Assembly: GCF_011059105.1 (NCBI RefSeq)
Contig: NZ_JAALLS010000006.1
Location: 116,669-180,668 of the forward strand
Origin: Fodinibius halophilus
Lineage (GTDB): Bacteria > Bacteroidota > Rhodothermia > Balneolales > Balneolaceae
Reading direction: 5' to 3'
DNA: 64,000 nt
This document shows positions 1-9,085 of this stretch, piece by piece. The position numbers and the translations under genes are program-made. Under the pieces are notes generated by a model. The model did no database searches, was not told the DNA's origin, and saw nothing but the letters and a program-made list of their open reading frames with translations. How positions within the stretch are numbered: position 1 is the first letter of the stretch; each line of letters starts with the position of its first letter.

Positions 1-87
1 AGGTGGTTCGATCAATGTTTCTTCTGTGGCACATCCGGCAGCAAGCACGAGCATACCGGTGACCAAAATTGCTTTAAATAATTTCAT
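1..87 (-). CDS. Lipoprotein, N-terminal fragment (runs off window start)
   Basis: An ATG at 87 on the reverse strand opens 29 codons that reach the window edge, so only the N-terminus is visible. It is a clear lipoprotein signal peptide: basic start (MKLFK), hydrophobic core, and a lipobox LAAGC with Cys19 as the predicted lipidated residue, followed by TEETLIEPP. The mature domain lies outside the window, so no function can be given. Export to the periplasm and anchoring to a membrane is the only safe statement. Confidence 0.7.
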   Translation of the reverse strand, partial: MKLFKAILVTGMLVLAAGCATEETLIEPP

Positions 88-140
88 TTATTTCCAGCCA
101 ATTGTTTTCTGTTATAGAGGGGCAAGGAAGGCTAGTTATA

Positions 141-200
141 GGTTATTTGTAGAATAGTTATTAGTTGTTATCCAATAACTAGTAACAGATAACGAATAAC
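141..200. repeat. AT-rich repeat, family C (degenerate copy C1)
   Basis: Stretch built from units such as GTTATTAGTTGTTA and their inverse (AACTAGTAACAGATAAC), so it is partly self-complementary. The same kind of TTAGTTATTGGTTAATGG-like sequence recurs at 55254-55345 and 56318-56400. This copy is the least like the others and may only be similar low-complexity sequence. Confidence 0.35.
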
Positions 201-285
201 AGGAGGATAAATATCTGACGCAGCTTGATCCTCTAATCCTAATACCTTGCTTGATAAGAGTTAAAAAGGGAGGGACTGGAACTAC

Positions 286-810
286 TTAGTTGTAGAGAAT
301 GCGAACAACCGTTTTCAGCGAAGCTGTTATCGAATCCTCAATTAAGGGAGACGTGTAGGAAACAAGTTGAAAGACCTGTGATTGCGGGAGGTTTTCAACC
401 TTGCTGTAAAGAATACCATTAAGAAATTTGAGCGTGCGTTCCTGGTTGAACTGTGTAATCTGTTGCTCCTTGGAACAAGCGAGTGATAAGGCTAGGTCGT
501 TATGAGCTTTTTCTGCTTCTTCTAAAGTGGGTGTTTGATGGTCATGAGATTGCTTTTCATGCATCACATCTTCAGAAGGAATTGAAAATAACGAACCAAC
601 CTCAGATTCAATATTCACCTCTCCGTTCTCTTCGAAACAATACACCAGATTATCAACCACGCCATGAATACTAATGGCATGGAAGCTTAACAATATCAGC
701 AAGGTAACTGAAAGGCTTGTAACCAGATGTTGATATTTTGTTCTAAAATGATCCATGTAGGCGTATAAATTATTGCTCAGTAAAAGTAGGGATTTCTGGT
801 TGAACTCCAA
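286..810 (-). CDS. Hypothetical single-pass membrane protein
   Basis: A 174-residue protein I do not recognise. Residues about 28-50 form one hydrophobic segment (TSLSVTLLILLSFHAISIHG) preceded by a basic, His-containing stretch, so the rest is probably periplasmic. After the anchor comes an acidic patch and a short His-rich run (HEKQSHDHQ) with two Cys further apart. The GVVDNLVYCFEENGEV part vaguely recalls small periplasmic proteins found beside heavy-metal efflux genes, but no such gene is in view. It is a single gene between the lipoprotein start and the divergent membrane-protein gene at 921. The + strand reading of the same region (483-674) is a shadow. Confidence 0.55.
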   Translation of the reverse strand: MEFNQKSLLLLSNNLYAYMDHFRTKYQHLVTSLSVTLLILLSFHAISIHGVVDNLVYCFEENGEVNIESEVGSLFSIPSEDVMHEKQSHDHQTPTLEEAEKAHNDLALSLACSKEQQITQFNQERTLKFLNGILYSKVENLPQSQVFQLVSYTSPLIEDSITASLKTVVRILYN

Positions 811-920
811 AGCATTATGTTTATTTCATCAGGATGATCTTGTCTGAACTTTTCTACCCAGCGCCCTCTTTCTTATCTTTCACTAGCGTATTTATTGCCT
901 GAAAAACATTTCCAAAGCCT

Positions 921-2366
921 ATGTTAGAAGGGGTCTACCAATCCAAATACTGGCTAAGCCGACTCATCATACAGCGTGGTATTGGGCTTATGTACGTGAT
1001 TGCCTTTGTCGTAGCCATTAACCAGTTTCGCCCCCTTCTGGGTGAAAACGGCTTACTGCCGGTCCCCTCTTTTATAGAACGCATCTCCTTCAAACGTTCA
1101 CCAAGTATTTTTCATTGGCATTACTCAGATACCTTCTTCGCAATTATTGCCTGGATAGGCCTGGGGCTATCTTTATTAGCCGTTACCGGTATTTCTGATA
1201 GTAGCCCCATCTGGCTATCTGTGAGCGTATGGTTATTGCTTTGGGGGCTATACCTCTCTATCGTTAATGTAGGTCAACTTTTTTATGGTTTTGGATGGGA
1301 GTCTCTGCTGCTGGAAGCCAGTTTTTATGCCATCTTTTTGGGTCCTCTACATTATCAAACCCCTTTTTTAATGATTCTGATGATCCGCTGGCTGTTGTTG
1401 CGTGTTGAGTTCGGAGCCGGACTTATCAAAATGCGGGGCGACAAGTGTTGGAGAAAACTCACTTGTCTTAACTATCACCACGAAACACAACCCATGCCAA
1501 ACCCGCTCAGCAGATTTTTCCATCTGTTGCCCGAATCCTATCATAAAATAGAAACGTTGTTTAACCACATTGTTCAACTTGGAGCAGTATGGTTGCTTTT
1601 TCTGCCCCAGCCCTTTGCTTCCATAGGTGCCGGTATGATCATTTTATCACAAGGATATCTCATTTTGAGCGGCAACTATGCATGGCTCAACTGGATGACG
1701 CTAATACTGGCTTTTAGCGGTATCAGTGATTCATACCTACAATACCTTTTCCCTCTTCAGATCCCCCAAAGCATAGTTACTCCCACTTATTTTCAACTTA
1801 TCATTATCGGGCTGGCTATTATTGTAGCTTACATGAGCATTGCTCCCATTAAAAACATGATATCTCCCCATCAACGGATGAATGCAAGTTTTAATCCTCT
1901 TCACCTGGTAAATACCTATGGTGCTTTTGGGACTGTTACAAAAGCTCGGTACGAGATTATTATCGAAGGAACAACGGAAACCAATATTACTCATGACACC
2001 GAATGGAAGGAATATAAATTCAAAGGGAAACCTGGTGCCCCCCGTAAAATGCCCTCTCAATTTGCCCCCTACCATTTGCGACTCGACTGGCAGATCTGGT
2101 TTGCAGCCATGTCATCATTAAAAAGCAATCCCTGGTTGATTCGTCTAATTATTAAATTACTACAGAACGACCAACTAACTACTAAACTATTGGCTCATAA
2201 TCCGTTCGATAAAAGGCCTCCGACCTATATTAGGGCTCGATTATTCAAATATGAGTTTACCAATCACGAAGAGTTTAAAAATGATCACAGATGGTGGAAA
2301 CGTGAGTTTGAACGCACCTATATGCCACCGAGATCACTAAATCAACTACAGGTATTTAAGTTATGA
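921..2366 (+). CDS. Lipase maturation factor (LMF1/DUF1222) family membrane protein
   Basis: A 481-residue polytopic membrane protein of the lipase-maturation-factor family; the eukaryotic members help secreted lipases fold in the ER. Family hallmarks are easy to see: LLGENGLLPV near residue 40, GQLFYGFGWESLLLEAS with FLGP in the middle, VEFGAGLIKMRGDKCW, then THETQPMP-type sequence (YHHETQPMPNPLS), and a soluble C-terminal part with WQIWFAAM. About 8-10 hydrophobic segments occupy residues 15-315; the last ~150 residues are soluble and end with basic/aromatic sequence. The ATG at 921 fits the family start. There is no convincing Shine-Dalgarno. The bacterial role is not established; a chaperone-like or membrane function is inference. 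Confidence 0.88.
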   Translation: MLEGVYQSKYWLSRLIIQRGIGLMYVIAFVVAINQFRPLLGENGLLPVPSFIERISFKRSPSIFHWHYSDTFFAIIAWIGLGLSLLAVTGISDSSPIWLSVSVWLLLWGLYLSIVNVGQLFYGFGWESLLLEASFYAIFLGPLHYQTPFLMILMIRWLLLRVEFGAGLIKMRGDKCWRKLTCLNYHHETQPMPNPLSRFFHLLPESYHKIETLFNHIVQLGAVWLLFLPQPFASIGAGMIILSQGYLILSGNYAWLNWMTLILAFSGISDSYLQYLFPLQIPQSIVTPTYFQLIIIGLAIIVAYMSIAPIKNMISPHQRMNASFNPLHLVNTYGAFGTVTKARYEIIIEGTTETNITHDTEWKEYKFKGKPGAPRKMPSQFAPYHLRLDWQIWFAAMSSLKSNPWLIRLIIKLLQNDQLTTKLLAHNPFDKRPPTYIRARLFKYEFTNHEEFKNDHRWWKREFERTYMPPRSLNQLQVFKL

Positions 2367-2445
2367 GCTCACCAAAAAATAAATTAATATCATCTAGCTC
2401 AATGGTTACCTTACGAATAGTAATTGAGAATAAAATTGAACGACC

Positions 2446-2898
2446 ATGAACTTCTTAGGAGATAACGAACTTACTGATCATCTTGAATCTATCATCCACG
2501 AAGAAACCCAACTGCACGACTACCATTTTGATTTAACCGTTACCCAGATTCATCGTTTTACGATGGCAGGAGCACTTGATTTTGGGGGCAGTGAATTTAA
2601 ATCGGCCGAAACCGAAGTAGTCGAGTTACAAAAGAATTCCGGAGACGATTACGGCTGGTGGCATCTGTCAGAAGGAACCTATCAAGCTACCATGAATGAA
2701 ACGTTAGCTGATATTGAAGATGCAACAGCAATAGTTGTTCCGCATTCTCATCTTCACCAAGCTGGGGTAACCTCAAGTACCTCAATAATACCAAATCCTG
2801 ACGATGAACCGATAACAATGAATTTACAGGTCCCATCAGTGGGCTGTAACATTAAAGAAAATGCTCGCATAGCTTCTCTCTACTTACTTTCAAACTAG
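2446..2898 (+). CDS. Small dUTPase/dCTP-deaminase-like beta protein
   Basis: A 150-residue soluble protein, 80 nt downstream of the LMF gene and 48 nt before the oxidoreductase, on the same strand. The arrangement (LTVTQIHRFT, GALDFGGSEF, a charged linker, DDYGWWHLSEGTYQATMNETL, then VVPHSHLHQAGV) matches in outline the dUTPase-like proteins I recall from archaea and some bacteria, where WWxLxxGxY opens the jelly-roll and the PHSxLxxxG stretch replaces the usual substrate motif. The last 40 residues are poorly matched and the usual catalytic motif (GRSS type) is absent, so nucleotide hydrolysis is uncertain. Alternative: an unrelated all-beta protein. Confidence 0.55.
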   Translation: MNFLGDNELTDHLESIIHEETQLHDYHFDLTVTQIHRFTMAGALDFGGSEFKSAETEVVELQKNSGDDYGWWHLSEGTYQATMNETLADIEDATAIVVPHSHLHQAGVTSSTSIIPNPDDEPITMNLQVPSVGCNIKENARIASLYLLSN

Positions 2899-2946
2899 TT
2901 AACTGCACAACTCTTTAACCTTACCTGCTAATTAAATAACGAATAT

Positions 2947-3924
2947 ATGGAATCTGTACGTTGGGGAATTTTAAGCACAGCTAAAATTGCAGTGACTAAA
3001 ATGATTCCCGCTTTACAAGAAGCAAAAAATTGTACGGTAGCTGCTATCAGTTCGCGATCTGCCGGAAAAGCCGAAAAAACAGCAGACAAGCTCGACATTC
3101 CCATCTCCTATGGCTCTTATGATGAACTGCTAAGCGACTCAAGCGTTGATGCCATATACAATCCCCTCCCTAACCATCTGCACGTCTCAAAATCTATTGA
3201 GGCATTACAACAACAAAAGCACGTACTCTGTGAGAAGCCAATCTCACTAAATGCCAGTGAAGCTCAAAATTTGATATATGCGAGCCAACTATATCCGGAC
3301 TTAAAAATCATGGAGGCCTTCATGTACCGTTTCCATCCCCAGTGGAAACGTACGAAGTCAATTGTTGAAAATGGAGAAATTGGTGATCCCCAAACAATAG
3401 AATCGTTCTTTTCATACTATAATGACGATCCCGAGGATATACGAAATAACCCGGATATGGGAGGTGGCGGGTTAATGGATATCGGATGCTACTGCATTTC
3501 ACTCTCGCGTTTTCTATTTGATGATGAACCTAAAGAGGTTTCGGGACACTGGAAAATAGATCCAAAAACAGGTACTGATTATTTAGCGTCGGGGGTGTTG
3601 GACTTCGATTCAGGTACGGCGACCTTTTCTTGCAGCACTAAATCAGCACCACACCAACAGGTAAATATCGTTGGAACCAAAGGAAGGATCGTCATCCATA
3701 CCCCTTTTAATGCCCCACCCACCGAGGAAACAACAATAACGCTATATAGAGGTCAGAAAGAGACTGAAATTTCTTTTGATCCGGCCAACCAGTATACATT
3801 GCAGGCCGAGGCATTTGCCAAAGCAATTCTAAACAATTCAGAAGTGCCCACGCCTCTTGAAGACGCAATCAATAATATGCGAGTAATAGACCGGTTTCGT
3901 CAAAACGCTCACTCCAAAGAATGA
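2947..3924 (+). CDS. Gfo/Idh/MocA family oxidoreductase
   Basis: A 325-residue NAD(P)-dependent sugar or polyol dehydrogenase of the Gfo/Idh/MocA superfamily. The N-terminal Rossmann domain begins at once (VRWGILSTAKIA, the G-x-x-x-x-A nucleotide-binding turn), followed by AAISSRSAGKA, IYNPLPNHLHV and the invariant EKP motif (LCEKPISL) that carries the catalytic lysine. The C-terminal beta-sheet domain holds GGGGLMDIGCYCISLSRFLF, the family's dimer/active-site helix with D-I-G-x-Y. Length is normal for the family. Substrate cannot be read from the sequence; the dihydrodiol/xylose-dehydrogenase subgroup is the closest impression. Nearby genes give no pathway. Confidence 0.9.
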   Translation: MESVRWGILSTAKIAVTKMIPALQEAKNCTVAAISSRSAGKAEKTADKLDIPISYGSYDELLSDSSVDAIYNPLPNHLHVSKSIEALQQQKHVLCEKPISLNASEAQNLIYASQLYPDLKIMEAFMYRFHPQWKRTKSIVENGEIGDPQTIESFFSYYNDDPEDIRNNPDMGGGGLMDIGCYCISLSRFLFDDEPKEVSGHWKIDPKTGTDYLASGVLDFDSGTATFSCSTKSAPHQQVNIVGTKGRIVIHTPFNAPPTEETTITLYRGQKETEISFDPANQYTLQAEAFAKAILNNSEVPTPLEDAINNMRVIDRFRQNAHSKE

Positions 3925-4002
3925 ATTAAGATTAACATCTGTCTGCCTCTGTAATATTTCCTATTTTAATTTCAAATTAATCTTAGACTTTTAAGAGCAT
4001 TT

Positions 4003-4560
4003 ATGGGCCAAAAAACGGATAAAATTTTTGAGCGAGCAAAGGTAAATCTTCATGAAGGAAATGATAAAAAAGCCCTTCGGTTAGTTAACCAAGTGCTAAA
4101 TCGCGAACCTGCTCATTCCAAAGCGCTTCGGTATAAAGCACTTATCAAAATGAGCGCCGATGACTTTGCTGAAGCTGAAGAATTTCTGCTCTTTGCTATT
4201 GACCAAAAGCCCGAAGATGACCAGCTGTACCAGATGCTGGGCAGCTTCTATCAAAATAATGCTGAGCCTGAAATGGCCCTGGCCCAGTTCAAAAAGTCTA
4301 TAGATTTAAATCCCCAAAATTACCTGGCCCACAAAGGATTGGGTATGTTATATGCCAATGCCCTGGATGAACATGAAAATGCCATCACCTATTACACCAA
4401 AGCAATACATATTAACGATCAGGAAGCAGACCTGTACTTTAACCGGGGATGCAGTAATATGATTATACAGGAGATGGAGCAAGCCAAAAAGGATTTAAAA
4501 AGAGCGGCAGAAGAGGGACATGAAAAAGCGCAAGGAATGCTCGACCAATACTTTAGCTAA
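4003..4560 (+). CDS. Tetratricopeptide repeat protein
   Basis: A 185-residue soluble protein made of about four TPR units. Recognisable helices carry the W/L-G-Y-A-F-A-P pattern: NDKKALRLVNQVLNREPAHS, then a second unit around ADDFAEAEEFLLFAIDQKP, a third around MLGSFYQNNAEPEMALAQFKK, and a fourth NAITYYTKAIHINDQEADLY. It has no signal peptide or membrane segment. It is the last gene of the + strand run before the long repeat-rich gap. Such proteins are protein-protein interaction scaffolds; the partner is unknown. Confidence 0.85.
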   Translation: MGQKTDKIFERAKVNLHEGNDKKALRLVNQVLNREPAHSKALRYKALIKMSADDFAEAEEFLLFAIDQKPEDDQLYQMLGSFYQNNAEPEMALAQFKKSIDLNPQNYLAHKGLGMLYANALDEHENAITYYTKAIHINDQEADLYFNRGCSNMIIQEMEQAKKDLKRAAEEGHEKAQGMLDQYFS

Positions 4561-4872
4561 GCCGTATAACAATAGTATTCAATGGTTATCATCCCAAACT
4601 AAACTGGGGTCTTGTGGTAGCTAATCAACGTTGATCTACTATCAACTCATATCAACTCTACTGGCTTTACAAGATCTTAGAAGCGATACTTCGCCGAGAT
4701 CAGTAGATAGTTCGGAATGATATGTTTTTTCAATCGGGGGCTGGTCCCAACAGCTGCAGGGATCCGATTCCCCCAGCAGTTTTATTCGTTTTTCCAGCTT
4801 TGTTGGTCCTACTTTTGGCGGATGTCGATATAAAATGGACAACACATCTACTGGTACCTCCTATTAGCTACA

Positions 4873-5003
4873 AGGGACCTTTGCAAAACCAGGCAGTCAT
4901 CCTGAATGTAATCAAGGATCTCCCTTTCAACGGCAGCAGATGGATACTGGAGATTCTTCGACAAGCTCAGAATGACGAAATCAAAGGTTTTGCAAAGCCC
5001 TCT
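4873..5003 (+). repeat. Interspersed element A, copy 1
   Basis: A ~131 bp unit bounded by imperfect inverted repeats: left AGGGACCTTTGCAAAACC, right GGTTTTGCAAAGCCCTCT. Inside, each half carries a GTCATYCTGA / TTCTTCGACAAGCTCAGAATGAC type motif, so the whole can fold back. Three further copies are at 6132-6262 (same orientation), 33313-33443 and 45136-45266 (both inverted). Copies are nearly identical, which suggests recent spread or homogenisation. It has no coding capacity and looks like a MITE or a REP-like element. Confidence 0.85.
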
Positions 5004-5859
5004 ACAAAACAATATGCTCCCTCACGTTGCAAAGGTGCGCCATTATGGGAAGCGATCCTTGGTAAGTCAATAGACCACCCCGCCTCGTACCTCCCACCCT
5101 GTGAAGGGGATTTTTTTGCTCTTTGGCTGCTACGCGAACCTTTTCAAGGAGATCCTGAAACAAGTTCAGGATGACAAGTAGTTGTAAATTAAATGGATTC
5201 CCCTTTCTGTATTAGAGGTTATGAGGCTCCCGGCTATGTGGGGAAAAGGGTACTCCTGCACCTCCTTCGGTTTCTATCAACAACCTATCGCAGTTAAAGC
5301 CACAAAGAGGACTAATATCTTGCTCTATCAACGTCTGTCCTCGCGAGAGGAGTGAAACGAAACGCGGCGATCTCGCTGACATAGCTACTTGATACGTTAA
5401 GGATATCCTTTAGAACGTCTAAAAAGCTATTGCCGAAAAGACAACACCTCCCGACCAATTCGAAGCCCACGAATTGCCCACCCTCCTCAAGGAGGGATTT
5501 CCTCTAATCTTTTTTGTGCACCACCGTTGGGCTCTTCCTACAGGTAGGGAGAGAAACTCCTTATCTCAGCATGTGTCAAGATCTCCTTGAAAAGGTCTGC
5601 TTAGTATCTAGGGGAGACTGCCGCGGTCTTCCGAAAAATCGCCGGAATCCCTCGCAGTGACACTGCTTTTAAGTTTTAAAATAAACGCCTGTCATTGTGC
5701 CGTGCCCCGTTCTACGGGGAGCAGTACCATAGTTTGACGGTACGAGATGGCAACCTTCCTAAAATGATTGGTTAATACGTAAGGGCTTCTTTTTTGAGGC
5801 TAGACGAACTTATTCTCGGCGATTCTTCGACTCCGCTTCGCTCCCTTCGGAATGCTTTA

Positions 5860-5897
5860 TATAATTCGTCGGAGGACAACCCCAGTCGCCCGACAAG
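5860..5897. repeat. Palindromic element D, copy 1
   Basis: TATAATTCGTCGGAGGACA followed by CCCCAGTCGCCCGACAAG. The same arrangement (AATTCGCCGGACGGCACC ... CAGCCGCCCGACGAA) is at 45873-45910. The arms TCGnCGG and CCCGACnA allow an imperfect hairpin. Confidence 0.5.
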
Positions 5898-6131
5898 AGT
5901 TGGGAATTTATGTTCCAACCATTGTTAGAACCACAAGTGGAGTTTTGAAAAACGATTCCCCAGCCTTGTCCTTCAAAACGTTAGCACAGTTTTTTGTCTG
6001 TTGGTATATATAGGGTTCATCAAAAGATACTCTTACAAGATAATGACAGATGGGCCGAAACAGCTCTTTATACGGCCTCACTGAAAAATCCTCTCTACAA
6101 ACGAAGTCAGATTTTTGGGCTAATTGATAAA

Positions 6132-6262
6132 AGGGTCCTTTGCAAAACCAGGCAGTCATCCTGAATGTAATCAAGGATCTCCCTTTCAACGGCAGCAGAT
6201 GGATACTGAAGATTCTTCGACAAGCTCAGAATGACGAAATCAAAGGTTTTGCAAAGCCCTCT
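6132..6262 (+). repeat. Interspersed element A, copy 2
   Basis: Almost identical to 4873-5003 across the whole unit, in the same orientation, with the ends AGGGTCCTTTGCAAAACC and GGTTTTGCAAAGCCCTCT. It lies in the same gene-free gap, 1.1 kb from copy 1, so recombination between the two could delete the stretch between them. Confidence 0.85.
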
Positions 6263-6440
6263 AAAATATAACCGCTTGTCATCCCGGACTTGATCCGGGA
6301 TCTCGTATTGGCAATCAACGTTATCCACGGCCAGCTTGTACCACCCTTATCGGACCTTATGAGCTCCTGATCCGCCGGCCGATGATCAAGATACCAGAAT
6401 AGCTGTTTTAAATCGTTAAAAGGTATTATAGCTGATGCAA

Positions 6441-9050
6441 TCACCCTTTTTTAATGGCATGAAATACACGATTTAAAAACGTAAATGTGGGGGTAGGATC
6501 AACACCATTTAGATAGTTTTGTTTACCAATTTCAAATGCCAGCTTCCACTGCTTCATTAAAACTTGCTGGGCATCCCAAAATGAGTACCTCTGATCATAA
6601 ATATTCGTTGACTCCGAGGATACTCCGTTCACTTCCAGTACCGTTAATTGCTCACCATTTTTAAGTTTTTCCTGGGATGGAGCTTTTATATCAAAACGGC
6701 CAAAGTAATAGCCCGAGACCGGTTTACAAATTTGCTCCATAGCCTCTGTCAATTTATCCGTAATTAAGTCGCTACCCTCCTCAAAAACAGCTCCCCGAGC
6801 ATGTGTCCCCAGATCAACAATGGTGACCTCTTCTCCCTGTTCCGGCACATCATACAAATGATCTTCATTTTCGCGGAGATGATATTTCGCCATACTTACT
6901 GCCCGGTCATCCTCCAAAATAAGCTCTTCAATCGTTTTCTGTCCGTTGCCTGTTACCTTTGGCAACTTTTTTACGGTGAGAGAATAGATATTTCCCCTTT
7001 GTTCTCCAGGTATTTTGTAGTAAAAGATACCAAACTCTTTCCCTGCAATATATTCCTGGATAATTTTATCGCCCTGAGCTTCATCCAGGTAGATCTGCAT
7101 AGCATGGTCGTTCCGAATTACTTTTACCCCCCTGCCCCGTTCCCCCACATCTGGTTTTAATACTACTGGAAAAGATAAGCTGTTCTCCTCCATAAATAAT
7201 TTGGCCTGCCTCTCTTTTTCATAAAAGTCTGCATCACCATTTATCAACTGATATGCGGCGACATCGGTATCACAAAATTGATTTAAGATATCCACCTTCG
7301 ACTCCCCCACGAAACCGCCATCAGGCAGTGCGGGGTTCGAAGCGGTAAACAGTGTTAGGCAGCGATGCTTGATCCCCAGGTACAAGACATAACAAAATAC
7401 AGGAGCATACAGCAAAAAGGGCGACCAATACTCCCAGCGTGTCAAGCGGCGGTATCGCGATACTAACAATCTACGACCTTTATAGCTGAACGCCGGAAGA
7501 ATTACCTTAACCAACATTATCAGGAAAAAGATGGTCCCTAATAAAACCCATATTGCATAATTGTGATAGAGTGAAAAGTACCGTATCAGCTCATTTCCCA
7601 GAAGCTTCGAAATACCTACAAGCATTGGGGTCCATATAGTGGCGGCCAGTAAAAAGTAACCCGAAAACATCCAAAAACCAGCCCCAATAACGCCCGCACT
7701 AAAATAGGTCGGCAAACGACTGCCCGGCAAAAAACGGCTGGCAATAATAATGGCTGGACCTCTGACTTTAAACCAATCGGCACTTTTATCCAGATCCCGC
7801 TCAGATATCATCCACTTAAAGGGAGCGCGGCGAACAGCAGCCCTCCCCATAAACCTTCCCACAAAATATAGTCCCATATCACCGAGAAATATACCTATAA
7901 AACAAGCAATGGTTGCCGGCCAAAAACCTATCAGCCCTCGTGCGGCCAGCAGCCCCGCCCCAATACAAGTGAGATCTTCACTTACGAAGGTAGCCAATAC
8001 AATGATAAGCATGATGATAAGCAGCGATACCCCTTTAAACTTCTGAAAATCCATATTAGAGAACTTCTTCTGAGCCTCTTGGATGCGTTCTTCAGAAGCA
8101 TTGCTTGCAATAGTGGCTCTCCCGTTTTCAACATCATCAACAAACTCCTTTATTGCCAGGCTAACAGAATCAGCTTTAGTTTCAATCAGATCATGATCGG
8201 CATTATAACGCTTTAGTACACTTTGTGGCACAATGCGATGGTGTTCCTTTGCTGCAACCATCGGTACTAAGGGATCTTTTTTTCCATGCAAAATCAGCAT
8301 CGGTTTCTTATAAGCCTTGAGGTGCGCACGAAGCGGGCGCTGATCTGACTGGTAGTGACTTCTCGCATATGACACATTAATGCCAATAGCATTTAACAAA
8401 CCAAAGTGGGGAATGGCGTTGTGTAATACCCAAACCGTTGTCAGTTGGATGCCATGTACGGCATGATTAAGCCGATAACTGCCCAACAGCTCCAGCTCCT
8501 GTACCCCAATAGATGACACAAGACTTAAAGAAGCAACCTTGCGGGGATAATCATGAGACAAATAAATTGCACTGGCACCTCCTAGCCCGTATCCCAGCAC
8601 ATGTATATTTGACAGGTCAAGCTTTTCAAGCAGCTGATTAGTATATACCGCCAATGTTTTAAAAGAATAGTTCGGCAAGTGCAAATGATCTTTCCCATTG
8701 TTATAACCGGGCAAATGAGGAATGATAAGCCGATATTTATCAGAAAGTTTCGTGGTAAGATTATCAAAAACTTCTGGACCTTCAGGTCCCCCGGGCAATA
8801 GTAATAGCGTAGGTGGCTCTTGTTTATTACCGGTGTATATGTCTTGGTAGTAAATATCGATGTTGCGTTCTGCAGAAATGCTGTCTCCCTTTACCACCTG
8901 AACAGTAACAGCCTGCTCTGTCGGCTGTTCGGGTGGCAATGGTTGATTAAACAACCATATAACGAGATGGGATGCCATTAATAATACAATATAACCAAGA
9001 GTATATTTTTTCCATCCCTTAAGCTTGACCCAAAAAGTTTTTTCCATCAA
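6441..9050 (-). CDS. Alpha/beta-hydrolase + DedA/VTT + ATP-grasp fusion membrane protein
   Basis: An 869-residue three-part protein. After an N-terminal membrane anchor (about 15-35) comes an alpha/beta-hydrolase fold (about 75-320) with LLLPGGPEGPE as oxyanion region. At the nucleophile elbow the sequence is GYGLGG, so Gly155 replaces the usual Ser, although candidate Asp259 (GKKDPLVP) and His286 (ADHDLIE) are present. Residues about 340-530 are a DedA/SNARE-associated (VTT) domain with GDMGLYFVGRFMGR and SRFLPGSRLPTYFSAG. After another membrane stretch, residues about 590-869 form an ATP-grasp domain: VVLKPDVGERGRGVKVI, EYIAGKEFGIFYY and the metal-binding LEVNG. It is the last gene of an operon with OlsA- and OlsB-like acyltransferases (35 nt gap). 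Linking an amino group to a lipid or moving the lipid across the membrane is inference. Confidence 0.85.
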   Translation of the reverse strand: MMEKTFWVKLKGWKKYTLGYIVLLMASHLVIWLFNQPLPPEQPTEQAVTVQVVKGDSISAERNIDIYYQDIYTGNKQEPPTLLLLPGGPEGPEVFDNLTTKLSDKYRLIIPHLPGYNNGKDHLHLPNYSFKTLAVYTNQLLEKLDLSNIHVLGYGLGGASAIYLSHDYPRKVASLSLVSSIGVQELELLGSYRLNHAVHGIQLTTVWVLHNAIPHFGLLNAIGINVSYARSHYQSDQRPLRAHLKAYKKPMLILHGKKDPLVPMVAAKEHHRIVPQSVLKRYNADHDLIETKADSVSLAIKEFVDDVENGRATIASNASEERIQEAQKKFSNMDFQKFKGVSLLIIMLIIVLATFVSEDLTCIGAGLLAARGLIGFWPATIACFIGIFLGDMGLYFVGRFMGRAAVRRAPFKWMISERDLDKSADWFKVRGPAIIIASRFLPGSRLPTYFSAGVIGAGFWMFSGYFLLAATIWTPMLVGISKLLGNELIRYFSLYHNYAIWVLLGTIFFLIMLVKVILPAFSYKGRRLLVSRYRRLTRWEYWSPFLLYAPVFCYVLYLGIKHRCLTLFTASNPALPDGGFVGESKVDILNQFCDTDVAAYQLINGDADFYEKERQAKLFMEENSLSFPVVLKPDVGERGRGVKVIRNDHAMQIYLDEAQGDKIIQEYIAGKEFGIFYYKIPGEQRGNIYSLTVKKLPKVTGNGQKTIEELILEDDRAVSMAKYHLRENEDHLYDVPEQGEEVTIVDLGTHARGAVFEEGSDLITDKLTEAMEQICKPVSGYYFGRFDIKAPSQEKLKNGEQLTVLEVNGVSSESTNIYDQRYSFWDAQQVLMKQWKLAFEIGKQNYLNGVDPTPTFTFLNRVFHAIKKG

Positions 9051-9085
9051 TCAATATAGATTTAGCTCTTGGCTATTTCACTGCG

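Larger units (their letters stand above)
4561..6440. other. Gene-free repeat-rich region between convergent genes
   Basis: About 1.9 kb between the TPR gene (+) and the hydrolase-DedA-ATP-grasp gene (-) holds no convincing gene. It contains two copies of element A (4873-5003 and 6132-6262), a half-element near 5140-5180 (AGATCCTGAAACAAGTTCAGG), a palindrome around 6279-6305 (CCCGGACTTGATCCGGGA), a GATTCTTCGA repeat remnant near 5820, and element D at 5860-5897. Short open frames here (for example 4722-5174 and 6107-6328) run through these repeats and are not believable. It resembles the second gap at 44830-46467 and looks like accumulated remnants of mobile DNA. Confidence 0.7.

Noticed and set aside
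4722..5174. 150-residue open frame
   Set aside because: It passes straight through repeat A copy 1; its counterparts at other copies have different frames and stops.
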